Made by a program: the position numbers and the translations under genes
Notes under the pieces: generated by a model
Databases searched by the model: none
The model's input: the letters and a program-made list of their open reading frames with translations, nothing else
What the model was told of the DNA's origin: nothing
From: Micromonospora parastrephiae
GTDB lineage: Bacteria; Actinomycetota; Actinomycetes; Mycobacteriales; Micromonosporaceae
Assembly (NCBI RefSeq): GCF_016802865.1
Contig: NZ_JAEVHM010000023.1
Coordinates: 1 to 51,370 of the forward strand
Direction of reading: 5' to 3'
DNA length: 51,370 bases
Shown here: one piece after another, positions 1-7,047 of the stretch
How positions within the stretch are numbered: position 1 is the first letter of the stretch
Layout of the letters: each line of letters begins with the position of its first letter

Positions 1-919
1 CCGCGCCTGGTCGACCTCGCCGACCGCCTGGTCGGCGCGCAGCTCGAGCAGGGCAGCCAGGGCCGCACGGGCGGACGTTGGTACGGCCGAGGAACGCGGC
101 ACGGGCGCGTCGGGCCCACCGCGCGGCGGCGACCGGCTCGCCGGCAAGCAGGGCCGCCTCCGCGCGAACCTGGAGAGCATCCGCGTACGTGTGTCCGAGC
201 TGCTGCTGCGTCGCCCGCTCCACCGCGCTGGCGAGTTGCCGTTCGGCCTCGCGGTACAGCCCGGCCGCGACCAGCGCGCGGGCCCGTTCCACGGCCAGGT
301 TGGCGAGCCGGCCCGGCGCGAGCACCCGGTAGTCGGCGTCGGACTGGGCGAAGGCACGCAGCGCGGCGGGCAGGTCACCGGCGATCACGTCGAGGCAACC
401 CAGGTTCGTCCGCGCCATGGCCACATGCAGGCCGAGCCCGTGCCGGGCGGCGACCTCGGCGCAGCGCCGCAGGTCGGCCCGGGCGAGCCGGACGTTGCCC
501 GCCTCCAGGTGCACGAGGCTGCGATTGTTGAGCGCCTTAACCAGATCGGGCGGGTGTGTCAGGTTGCTCAACAGGTCAATGGACTCGTCGTACTGGCGCA
601 GCGCCTCCGCGTTGCGGCCGCTGCGTTTGAGCAGCAGGGCCCGCTGGCCGAGCAGGATCGGCCGCTGCGGCGGAGCCACGAGTGCCTCGGCCTCGTCCAG
701 CAGTCGGAAGCCCAGCTCCACCCGGCCTCGCTCGGACTCGGCCCAGGCGAGGCTGATCAGCAGGCGGGCGTGGATGTCGCGCAGGGCGGGGTGGCGCTTT
801 GCCAGCCGCAGGCCCGCCCGCAGTTCCCGGGCGGCCCGCCCCGGCTGGCCGGCGTCGCTAGACGCCAGGCCCGCCGCGTGCCAGCGGGTGGCTCGGCGAG
901 CGAGTGCGGCCGGGTCCAT
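1..919 (-). CDS. TPR-repeat protein, partial at left edge, apparent frameshift
   Basis: The reading frame opens at the ATG at 919, one base after the stop of the upstream gene, and runs off the window. The visible ~305 codons are helical repeats rich in Ala, Leu and Arg with TPR-like spacing (for example LLKRSGRNAEALRQYDES and AGLYREAERQLASA), so it is probably a scaffold or interaction module. Such proteins in comparable actinobacterial operons often end in a caspase-like CHAT protease domain; that part would lie outside the window, so a CHAT identity is inference only. Between about 80 and 115 the coding signature (G/C third positions) jumps frame: to the left, only the shifted frame reads naturally (ARAALAALLELRADQAVGE). 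The sequence as given therefore carries a single-base shift there. It is the last visible gene of the operon beginning at 3272. Confidence 0.7.
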   Translation of the reverse strand, partial: MDPAALARRATRWHAAGLASSDAGQPGRAARELRAGLRLAKRHPALRDIHARLLISLAWAESERGRVELGFRLLDEAEALVAPPQRPILLGQRALLLKRSGRNAEALRQYDESIDLLSNLTHPPDLVKALNNRSLVHLEAGNVRLARADLRRCAEVAARHGLGLHVAMARTNLGCLDVIAGDLPAALRAFAQSDADYRVLAPGRLANLAVERARALVAAGLYREAERQLASAVERATQQQLGHTYADALQVRAEAALLAGEPVAAARWARRARAAFLGRTNVRPCGPGCPARAARRPGGRRGRPGA

Positions 920-920
920 G

Positions 921-1409
921 TCACAGAGTGAGGGCCGGCGTGACCACCTGCGGTGCGTGCTCACCCCGCGCCGGGTGCACCACCACCTGCGCCAGGCCGT
1001 GCGGCACGCCGTCCAGCACGAACCGGCCGGACGCGTCGGACTCCACCGTCTGGGACGGGTCGGGCGCGGGGTGCCGCAGCTCGACCCGTACGGCGGCGCC
1101 AGGCGCGAGCCAGCCGTCGATTCGGACGAGGCCGTCGGGCCGGTCCACGATCGTGATCATCACGGTTCGGCTCTCCGCGTCGAAAGTCAGGGTGCGGGTC
1201 CGTTCCGTGCCACGCACCGCGCCGACGAGATGCTCTTCGCGCAGCCGGGCGACGTCCCGGTCAACGTCGTCGAGTGCCAGTACAAGGCGTACCCGGTCGT
1301 CGAGGTCGGGGGGCGGCGGGTCGAGCCGGGTGAGCACCGCGGCCAACTGGTCCAGGATCGCCTGGTCCAGGTCGTCGAGCGGCTGGTCGGCGGAGTGCGG
1401 GGCGGTCAT
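921..1409 (-). CDS. Carboxypeptidase-regulatory-like domain protein
   Basis: A 162-residue protein starting at the ATG at 1409, which overlaps the sigma factor stop (ATGA), so translation is probably coupled. The N-terminal ~60 residues are acidic and helical (LDDLDQAILDQLAAVLTRLD). The C-terminal ~90 residues look like a small beta-sandwich of the carboxypeptidase-regulatory or transthyretin-like type: alternating beta strands with VRVELRHPAP and a closing SGRFVLDGVPHGLAQVVV. There is no signal peptide or membrane segment. No catalytic motif is visible, so I assign no reaction. Position between a sigma factor and a TPR protein suggests an adaptor or sensor role in the same pathway; this is inferred from context. 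Confidence 0.75.
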   Translation of the reverse strand: MTAPHSADQPLDDLDQAILDQLAAVLTRLDPPPPDLDDRVRLVLALDDVDRDVARLREEHLVGAVRGTERTRTLTFDAESRTVMITIVDRPDGLVRIDGWLAPGAAVRVELRHPAPDPSQTVESDASGRFVLDGVPHGLAQVVVHPARGEHAPQVVTPALTL

Positions 1410-2008
1410 GTCGGGCTCCACGTCGAGTCGGCGGCCAGCATCTCCCGCAGCTTTGCCAGGCACCGGCCACGGGTCGGCCCGATGCTGCCGCGCGGCATGC
1501 CCAGCGCCTCGGCCACCACCGTGTAGTCGGGGCGGTCGACGTGCGCGACGATCCGCAGCAGCGCCCGGCACCGCTCCGGCAGCCGCGCGACGTGCTGCCA
1601 TAGCGCCCGGTCACGTTCCTCCGACAGCAGCAGCTCGGCCGGGCCGGGATCCGGGTCGGGCGAGGACTCCAGTGTCGCCGCATCATGCGGTGTCTGCCGC
1701 TGTGTGAGCCCACGTACACGCCAGGATTCCCGGCGGGTGGTGGTCACCAGCCACGCGGTGAGCGCGCTCGAGGACCGTATGGTGTGCAGTCCGCGTACTA
1801 GCTCCAGCCAGGTCGTCTGGACGACATCGGCGGCCTCCTCGAGGGCGAGGCCCTGTGCCCGGGCGACGCGCCACAGCAGCGGGTTGAGTTCCCGGACCAC
1901 CTCGTCGAGGGCGTCCCGGTCGCCCGCCCTGGCCCGTTCGAGGCGCTCGCCGAGGCGTGCCGCGCGGTCGAGCGATGCGCCCGCGCGGTCCACCGGCACA
2001 TTGGACAT
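1406..2008 (-). CDS. Sigma-70 family RNA polymerase sigma factor (ECF-like)
   Basis: A 200-residue two-domain sigma factor. Region 2 lies around residues 35-95 (LNPLLWRVARAQGL, then EEAADVVQTTWLELVRG, with WLVTTTRRESWR at its end). Region 4 lies around residues 140-190 (LPERCRALLRIV, then YTVVAEALGMPRGSIGPTRG as the helix-turn-helix). The start ATG at 2008 lies four bases after the subtilase stop and has no convincing Shine-Dalgarno, suggesting coupling. No anti-sigma factor gene is adjacent; the neighbours are a cytoplasmic subtilase upstream and a regulatory-fold protein and TPR protein downstream. Activity might therefore be controlled by proteolysis or by those partners, which is inference. 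Target promoters are unknown. Confidence 0.88.
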   Translation of the reverse strand: MSNVPVDRAGASLDRAARLGERLERARAGDRDALDEVVRELNPLLWRVARAQGLALEEAADVVQTTWLELVRGLHTIRSSSALTAWLVTTTRRESWRVRGLTQRQTPHDAATLESSPDPDPGPAELLLSEERDRALWQHVARLPERCRALLRIVAHVDRPDYTVVAEALGMPRGSIGPTRGRCLAKLREMLAADSTWSPT

Positions 2009-2012
2009 GGCG

Positions 2013-3272
2013 TCAGTCCGGCAGCCGCACGGATGCCGGCACCAGCCCCTGGGCGAGCTGGCCCGCGTACCGGGCCGCCGCGAACGACGTGCCGCTCCAG
2101 TAGGCGTACGCGCCCTGCACGGTGACCGGTGCCGTGGACAACGGCATGATGCTCACCGCGTTGGTGCCCTCGTGCCACTGGCGCACCCATACCCCGTGGT
2201 TGCTGTATGCCGCCCGGGCGGTCGGCGAGGCGCAGGCCCCGACGCTGATCACGGTAAGCGTCGGGTCGACGGCGAAGGCAGCCGGATAGACTGGGCTGTC
2301 CGTACCGCCGTTCCCGGCCGAAGCGACCACCGGAACGCCCCGGTCCGCCAGGCGTTTGAGCGCCTCCCGGACCGGCTCCAGCTCTTCCTCCTCGCCGACC
2401 CCCGGGCGGCCGAACGCGGTCAGTACGACGTCGACCCGGTGGCCGTCGCAAACCCGGTCCGCCAGCCAGTTCAGCGCGTGTGCCGCGTTCAGGTCGCTGA
2501 CCCGGCCCGCATCGTTCATCACCCGCAACGAGAGGGTCCGCGCGTCGGGCGCCTTGAGGCGGACCAGCCCGGCGAGGAAGGTGCCGTGCCCCCAGTGACT
2601 ACCGAAGTCCGGCCCGTCTGTCTCCTCGCCGTGGCTCTCCTGGCCGGCGATCTCCGGAATGGTGCGCAGCGGCGTCCATCCCTGCGCCTCCTCCCAGTAC
2701 GGCTCGCCGTCGGTCTCCACCAGCCAGTCGTGCTCCCGCACCCCGGTGTCGAGCAGCGCCACCACGGGCCGCCCGGCCGGGAACTGGCTGGCCGGGCGCC
2801 GTATGGGCTTCGGCATCATCACGTAGTCGGGCGCCGGAAGCCAGGCAACGGTGCCATGCCCACTCTTGCAGCCGCTGGCCCGGAAGTACGGGTAGAGATT
2901 CTCCTCCAGCCGGGCGTCGTCCTCCACGGTCGCGGCCGTGCACTCGTAGTCGGTCAGGCACTCCGGCACGTCGGCGTCGGCTCGGCCGGCCAGCCGGCGG
3001 CTGGCCCGGGCCACGGCCACCGGGTCACCCTGGACGGGCAGTTCCACCAGTTCGACGGCGGGCGGTGCGGGGGCCGCCGGCGGGGACAACGGCCGGCCCA
3101 AACCGGCCTCGGCCAGCAGCCCGTTGAGCCGCTCGACCGTCTCCGGACGCTCCGCCACCCACGCAGGCACGAGCACCACGTCAGGACGGTAAGGGGGGCG
3201 GGACACCTGACCTCCCAGTAGTACGGCCGAGTCACTCAGGACGTCCCGCGCCCTGCGCGGGTCGGTAGTCAC
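2013..3272 (-). CDS. S8 family (subtilisin-like) serine protease, probably cytoplasmic
   Basis: A 419-residue protein from the GTG at 3272, chosen because coding character begins there; sequence further upstream is unlike coding. The subtilase triad is complete: Asp175 (VVALLDTGV), His229 (HWGHGTFLAG) and Ser396 (SGTSFAA), with the oxyanion Asn in SAGNGG. The ~165-residue N-terminal region is unlike a classic I9 propeptide. No signal peptide or transmembrane segment is present, so the enzyme probably works inside the cell. It is the first gene of the operon with the sigma factor, the regulatory-fold protein and the TPR protein. A TATCGT hexamer on the minus strand at 3331-3336 could be its -10 element. 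The start codon is less certain than the catalytic assignment. Confidence 0.85.
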   Translation of the reverse strand: MTTDPRRARDVLSDSAVLLGGQVSRPPYRPDVVLVPAWVAERPETVERLNGLLAEAGLGRPLSPPAAPAPPAVELVELPVQGDPVAVARASRRLAGRADADVPECLTDYECTAATVEDDARLEENLYPYFRASGCKSGHGTVAWLPAPDYVMMPKPIRRPASQFPAGRPVVALLDTGVREHDWLVETDGEPYWEEAQGWTPLRTIPEIAGQESHGEETDGPDFGSHWGHGTFLAGLVRLKAPDARTLSLRVMNDAGRVSDLNAAHALNWLADRVCDGHRVDVVLTAFGRPGVGEEEELEPVREALKRLADRGVPVVASAGNGGTDSPVYPAAFAVDPTLTVISVGACASPTARAAYSNHGVWVRQWHEGTNAVSIMPLSTAPVTVQGAYAYWSGTSFAAARYAGQLAQGLVPASVRLPD

Positions 3273-3349
3273 CAGCCCAGTTGAGCACGTTCCGCTGCAG
3301 CCGCCAATGGCCCAGCCGGCGCATCGACGATAGCCATCCGATGTGTATC

Positions 3350-4660
3350 TCAGGGGCCCGTCCGCTCCCTTGCTACAGATGGACCTGCGCCCACGGCTTG
3401 TGCCTTCACCTTCGGCGTCGACACAGGATGGACCTGCTGGGCTGAAGCGGGCAAAGATGGACACCGGCTTCGCCTGGATCGACGTGTCGGCCGGTGCTGG
3501 CCACGATCATCCTGCGCCTGCGGAACCGCACCTACCGGCGCATCCACGACGAAGAGACCGTCGACGCGACCGCGACGACATCCCCGACGTCTACCAGCAG
3601 CCTGCCGGGGGTGGAGGGTCACGCCGAAGCGGGTATGCACCGTGTCGCGGATGGTGGCGGCCAGGGTGAGCAGGTCACTGGTGCTGGCCGTGCCGCTGCG
3701 GTTGGTGAGGGCCAGGGTGTGCTTGCCGGAGATGGCCGCGCCGTCCGGGCCGGGGTGCCCCTTCGCGAAGCCGGCCTTGTCGATCAACCAGGCCGCGCTC
3801 ACCTTGACCATGCCGTCGGCACCGGGCCAGTTCGGCGGGTCGCCCAGTTCGGCGGCGCGTTCCCGGAGCGACTCGTACGTTGCCCGGTCGAGGACCGGGT
3901 TGGTGAAGAAGGAGCCGACCGAGCGGGTGTCGGGGTCGGTGGCGTCGAGCACCATGCCCTTGCCGGCGCGTAGGCGCAGCACCGCCGCGCGGGCGTCGGC
4001 CAGCGGCACCTGGTCGCCGACCTCGACGCCGAGCGCCCGGGCCAGTTCGGCGTACCGCACCGGGCCGGAGAGCGGGGACCGGGCGAGTCGGAAGTCGACG
4101 GACAGCACCACCCAGCGGTCCCGGTACTTGAAGATGCTGCCCCGGTAGGCGAACTCGCAGTCGGCGGCGGGGATGACGTGGCGGCCGCCGTCGGCCCGGT
4201 CGTACACCTCGACTCCGGTGATCGTCTCGGCGACTTCCTGGCCGTACGCGCCGACGTTCTGGATCGGGGTGGCGCCGGTCGAGCCGGGGACGCCGGAAAG
4301 GCACTCCAGCCCGGACCAGCCGTTGGCGACGGTGGCGGCGACCAGGTCGTCCCACGGTTCGCCGGCCTCGACGCGTACCGTGACCGACCCGGCGTCCTCG
4401 GCGATGACGCGCAGGCCGCGGGAGCGCACCAGGACGACGGTGCCGGGGAAGCCTGTGTCGCCGATCACCACGTTGCTGCCGCCGGCCAGGATCAGGACCG
4501 GCTCGTCTGCGGCCCGGACGGCCTCCACGATCTCGTCGGCGCTGGTCGCGGCCATGATCCGCCCGGCCGGCCCGCCCATCCGCAGCGTGGTGTAACTGGC
4601 CAGTGGACCAGGGATGGCACGATCGGCTTCGGTTGTCGGCTGGGCGTAGGCGTCTGACAC
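3350..4660 (-). CDS. murB: UDP-N-acetylmuramate dehydrogenase MurB with abnormal C-terminus
   Basis: MurB reduces UDP-GlcNAc-enolpyruvate to UDP-MurNAc in peptidoglycan synthesis. The GTG at 4660 is preceded by AAGG and gives the expected N-terminus. FAD-binding motifs are clear: SYTTLRMGGPA near residue 22, ILAGGSNVVIGD, and SGVPGSTGATPIQNVGAYGQE, then the substrate-domain serine in DTRSVGSFFTNPV and GHPGPDGAAISGKHTLALTN. Homology stops at FGVTLHP near base 3608, residue 351. The family continues HPEP with the catalytic glutamate, but here it reads HPRQ and about 85 unrelated residues follow to a stop at 3350. The tail is antisense to the membrane-protein relic. Either the catalytic Glu has been lost by deletion or the assembly is wrong here. 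Confidence 0.85.
   Translation of the reverse strand: MSDAYAQPTTEADRAIPGPLASYTTLRMGGPAGRIMAATSADEIVEAVRAADEPVLILAGGSNVVIGDTGFPGTVVLVRSRGLRVIAEDAGSVTVRVEAGEPWDDLVAATVANGWSGLECLSGVPGSTGATPIQNVGAYGQEVAETITGVEVYDRADGGRHVIPAADCEFAYRGSIFKYRDRWVVLSVDFRLARSPLSGPVRYAELARALGVEVGDQVPLADARAAVLRLRAGKGMVLDATDPDTRSVGSFFTNPVLDRATYESLRERAAELGDPPNWPGADGMVKVSAAWLIDKAGFAKGHPGPDGAAISGKHTLALTNRSGTASTSDLLTLAATIRDTVHTRFGVTLHPRQAAGRRRGCRRGRVDGLFVVDAPVGAVPQAQDDRGQHRPTRRSRRSRCPSLPASAQQVHPVSTPKVKAQAVGAGPSVARERTGP
3457..3607 (+). pseudogene. Relic of the C-terminal end of a membrane protein
   Basis: Three consecutive frames on the plus strand piece together a plausible protein tail: MDTGFAWIDVSAG in one frame (3457-3495), LATIILRLRNRTYRRIHDEE in the next (about 3497-3556), and DRDDIPDVYQQPAGG in a third (about 3568-3610). 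Together they read as a last membrane helix followed by a basic then acidic cytoplasmic tail with a DxDxIPDVYQ ending, a pattern I associate loosely with symporter-type carriers. Two frame changes within 120 bases, and the lack of any upstream part of the gene, mean it cannot be functional. It abuts the point where murB homology ends. Confidence 0.45.
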
Positions 4661-4729
4661 GTCTTTCACCTTAGGCTGAGGAGTAGCCGTGGCACCCACT
4701 GGTGGCTCGGCACCCCCGGGAGGATGGCG

Positions 4730-5488
4730 ATGAGCAGACTGCAGGGCAGCAAGGATTTCTGGATCGGTGCGCTCCGGGCGGAGGGGCCGGCCTTCGCCGC
4801 GGCGGTGGCCGAGGCGCCGCCGGAGACACCGGTGCTGTCCTGTCCGGGCTGGACAGTCAACGATCTCACCCTGCACCTCGCCGGCATCTACCATTGGGTT
4901 TCTTCGGTCGCCGGCTCCGGCCTAACGACTGTGCCGCCCCGCCGGGAACGGGTCGAGGCGGAGCCCGGCGTGAGCCCGTTGCAGCTCTGGCAGCAGGGGT
5001 ACGACAGGCTGATGACCCTCTTCGACGGGCTCGACCCGGAGGCGCCGGCGTGGAACTGGGCTCCGCAGCCGAAGCGGGCGGGTTTCTGGCCGCGCCGGAT
5101 GGCGCACGAGACGGCGGTGCACCGCTGGGACGCTCAGCTCGCCATCGCCGCCGGTGAGCCGGTGGAGGCGAAGCTCGCGGCCGACGGGGTGAGCGAGGTG
5201 CTGGACACCTGGCTGCCGGCGGGCCGGCGGCATGTGCAGGGCGACTGGCACGGCGTGGTGCAGCTCGCGGCGACCGACGCGGCTCAGGAGTGGTATCTGC
5301 GGCTGCGCGGCCAGGGGGTGGCGCTGCTCGACACGGCGACCATCCTCGACCACGATGATCACCATGCCCGGGTGCAGGTCACCGGCACCGCGAGCGATCT
5401 GCTGCTGGCCCTCTGGGGCCGGGTGAGCTTCGAGACGTTGGACGTCACCGGCGACCGCAGCCTGCTCGACGGTCTGCGTCCCGACTGA
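4730..5488 (+). CDS. Maleylpyruvate isomerase family mycothiol-dependent enzyme
   Basis: A 252-residue protein of the DinB/MDMPI superfamily. The N-terminal metal-binding four-helix domain is visible: a first His in LHLAGIYHWV and the paired motif HETAVHRWDAQ. A short C-terminal sterol-carrier-like domain follows (VTGTASDLLLALWGRVS). Members use mycothiol or related thiols for isomerisation or transfer; the specific substrate cannot be read from sequence. The ATG at 4730 is preferred over 4724 because GGGAGG at 4718-4723 sits six bases upstream of it but only touches the earlier ATG. It diverges from murB and ends at a strong hairpin. A mycothiol synthase gene occurs elsewhere in the window (39392-40318). 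Confidence 0.82.
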   Translation: MSRLQGSKDFWIGALRAEGPAFAAAVAEAPPETPVLSCPGWTVNDLTLHLAGIYHWVSSVAGSGLTTVPPRRERVEAEPGVSPLQLWQQGYDRLMTLFDGLDPEAPAWNWAPQPKRAGFWPRRMAHETAVHRWDAQLAIAAGEPVEAKLAADGVSEVLDTWLPAGRRHVQGDWHGVVQLAATDAAQEWYLRLRGQGVALLDTATILDHDDHHARVQVTGTASDLLLALWGRVSFETLDVTGDRSLLDGLRPD

Positions 5489-5505
5489 CCGGTCTGCGCT
5501 CTGGC

Positions 5506-5536
5506 GAGGGCGTCACCCCAACGGGGTGACGCCCTC
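5506..5536 (+). terminator. Hairpin terminator after the MDMPI gene
   Basis: A perfect 14-bp stem (5506-5519 with 5523-5536) closes a three-base AAC loop 17 bases after the stop codon and is followed by a T-containing stretch. It separates the isomerase gene from the glucoside operon. Confidence 0.8.
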
Positions 5537-5566
5537 GTTCGTGTTGGCAACCATTCGGCAACTTTG

Positions 5567-5580
5567 AGAGAGCGCTCTCT
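5567..5580. promoter_or_regulatory. LacI-type operator 1
   Basis: The perfect 14-bp palindrome AGAGAGCGCTCTCT has the central CG and symmetric arms typical of LacI-family operators. It directly abuts a TTGACA -35 hexamer at 5580-5585. The likely ligand is the LacI-type regulator encoded at 10265-11272. Confidence 0.8.
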
Positions 5581-5608
5581 TGACAGTGCCGGGGGGACCC
5601 CCCACCCT
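5580..5608 (+). promoter_or_regulatory. Promoter of the glucoside operon
   Basis: TTGACA at 5580-5585 is a consensus -35. The region 17 bp downstream (5603-5608, CACCCT) is a poor -10, so the exact -10 is uncertain. The promoter lies between the two operators, so a bound repressor could block both polymerase binding and clearance. Confidence 0.5.
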
Positions 5609-5613
5609 CGTGC

Positions 5614-5625
5614 GAGAGCGCTCTC
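5614..5625. promoter_or_regulatory. LacI-type operator 2
   Basis: The perfect 12-bp palindrome GAGAGCGCTCTC repeats the core of operator 1, centre to centre 46 bp away. Its place downstream of the promoter suggests a roadblock or looping partner. Confidence 0.8.
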
Positions 5626-5669
5626 TCATTACCGCCGCCATCGACCACCTTGAGAGGGGTCCGAATCCC

Positions 5670-6977
5670 ATGGCTGTCTTCCCGCGCCGCCGCCTCGCAG
5701 CGGTGGCCCTCGCCGCCACCACCGCCCTGCTCGTCACCGCTGGCTGCGGCGGCGGCGACGAGCAGGGCGGGGACGGACCGGTCACGCTGACCGTCGACGT
5801 CTTCGGCCAGTTCGGCTACGAGCAGCTCTACCAGGAGTACATGGCCGCGCACCCCGACGTGAAGATCGTCGAGCGAGGCACCGGCACCAACCTCGACGAA
5901 TACTCACCGAAGCTCACCCAGTGGCTCGCCGCCGGCCGGGGCGCCGGCGACGTCGTGGCCATCGAGGAGGGCCTGCTGGTCGAGTACAAGGCGAACCCCG
6001 GCAACTTCGTCAACCTGCTGGACCACGGCGCCGCCGACCTCAAGGGCAACTTCCTCGAATGGAAGTGGAACGCCGGGCTGACCGCCGACGGCAAGCAGCT
6101 CATCGGCCTCGGCACCGACGTCGGCGGCATCGCCATGTGCTACCGCAAGGACCTCTTCGAGAAGGCCGGCCTGCCCACCGAGCGGGACGCGGTCTCGAAG
6201 CTCTGGCCCACCTGGCAGGACTACATCGCCACCGGGGAACGGTTCGTCGCCGCCAAGACCGGCGCGTCCTTCCTCGACGCGGCCACCAACACCTTCAACA
6301 CCATCCTGCTGCAGACCGCCGGCAACACCACCGGGTACAGCTACTACGACACCAGCGACAAGCTCGTCGTCGACAGCAACCCGGCCGTACGGCAGGCCTG
6401 GGACACCACCATGGACATCGTCGACTCGGGCCTCTCCGGGAAGTACGGATCCTGGTCCGAGGAGTGGGTCTCCGCCTTCAAGCAGTCCAAGTTCGCCACC
6501 ATCGCCTGCCCCGCCTGGATGACCGGGGTCATCGAGGGCAATGCCGGCCCGACCGCCCAGGGCAGGTGGGACATCGCCCGGGTGCCCGGCAACGGCGGCA
6601 ACTGGGGTGGATCGCACCTCGCCGTACCCAAGCAGAGCAAGCACCAGGCCGAGGCGATCGAGCTGGTCAAGTTCCTCACCAGCGCCAAGGGGCAGATCGG
6701 CGCGTTCAAGGCCAAGGGTCCGCTGCCGTCCTCCCCGCAGGCGCTCGACGACCCCGCGATCACCGGCGCTTCCAACGCGTACTTCTCCGGAGCGCCCGTC
6801 GGCACCATCTTCGGCGCCGGCGCGAAGAGCCTCAAGCCGGTCTACATGGGCCCGAAGAACCAGGCCGTCCGCACCGAGGTGGAGAACGCCGTGCGGACGG
6901 TGGAACTCGGCCAGCGCAACCCGGGGCAGGGCTGGACCGACGCGGTGACCAACGCGAAGAAGGCCGCCGCCAAGTAG
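5670..6977 (+). CDS. Sugar ABC transporter substrate-binding lipoprotein
   Basis: A 435-residue family-1 extracellular solute-binding protein. The start ATG at 5670 follows GAGAGGGG. Residues 1-26 form a lipoprotein signal (RRR, then a hydrophobic run ending in LLVTAGC, lipidated Cys26), so it should be tethered outside the membrane. Mature features include VDVFGQFGYEQLYQEYMAAH and a CPAWMTGVIEGN ligand-lobe segment. It heads the operon with two permeases and a GH1 beta-glucosidase, which suggests uptake of cellobiose or other beta-glucosides, comparable in layout to the Streptomyces ceb genes. The ATPase is not encoded here; related importers share a distant MsiK-type ATPase, which is inference for this genome. 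Confidence 0.9.
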   Translation: MAVFPRRRLAAVALAATTALLVTAGCGGGDEQGGDGPVTLTVDVFGQFGYEQLYQEYMAAHPDVKIVERGTGTNLDEYSPKLTQWLAAGRGAGDVVAIEEGLLVEYKANPGNFVNLLDHGAADLKGNFLEWKWNAGLTADGKQLIGLGTDVGGIAMCYRKDLFEKAGLPTERDAVSKLWPTWQDYIATGERFVAAKTGASFLDAATNTFNTILLQTAGNTTGYSYYDTSDKLVVDSNPAVRQAWDTTMDIVDSGLSGKYGSWSEEWVSAFKQSKFATIACPAWMTGVIEGNAGPTAQGRWDIARVPGNGGNWGGSHLAVPKQSKHQAEAIELVKFLTSAKGQIGAFKAKGPLPSSPQALDDPAITGASNAYFSGAPVGTIFGAGAKSLKPVYMGPKNQAVRTEVENAVRTVELGQRNPGQGWTDAVTNAKKAAAK

Positions 6978-7047
6978 CCCGAGCCAGCGTGCGGGCGGGC
7001 CCGGGAAGCCGAGGTCCCGCCCGCACGACGGAAAGGAGTCCCCGGGC

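Noticed and set aside
5591..5604. GGGGGGACCCCCC as another operator or terminator
   Set aside because: Short G/C symmetric run of a kind expected by chance at this GC content, and it sits in the promoter spacer.
5655..5672. GGGTCCGAATCCC reminiscent of a tRNA T-arm
   Set aside because: No acceptor or anticodon stem around it; it is the leader of the binding-protein gene.
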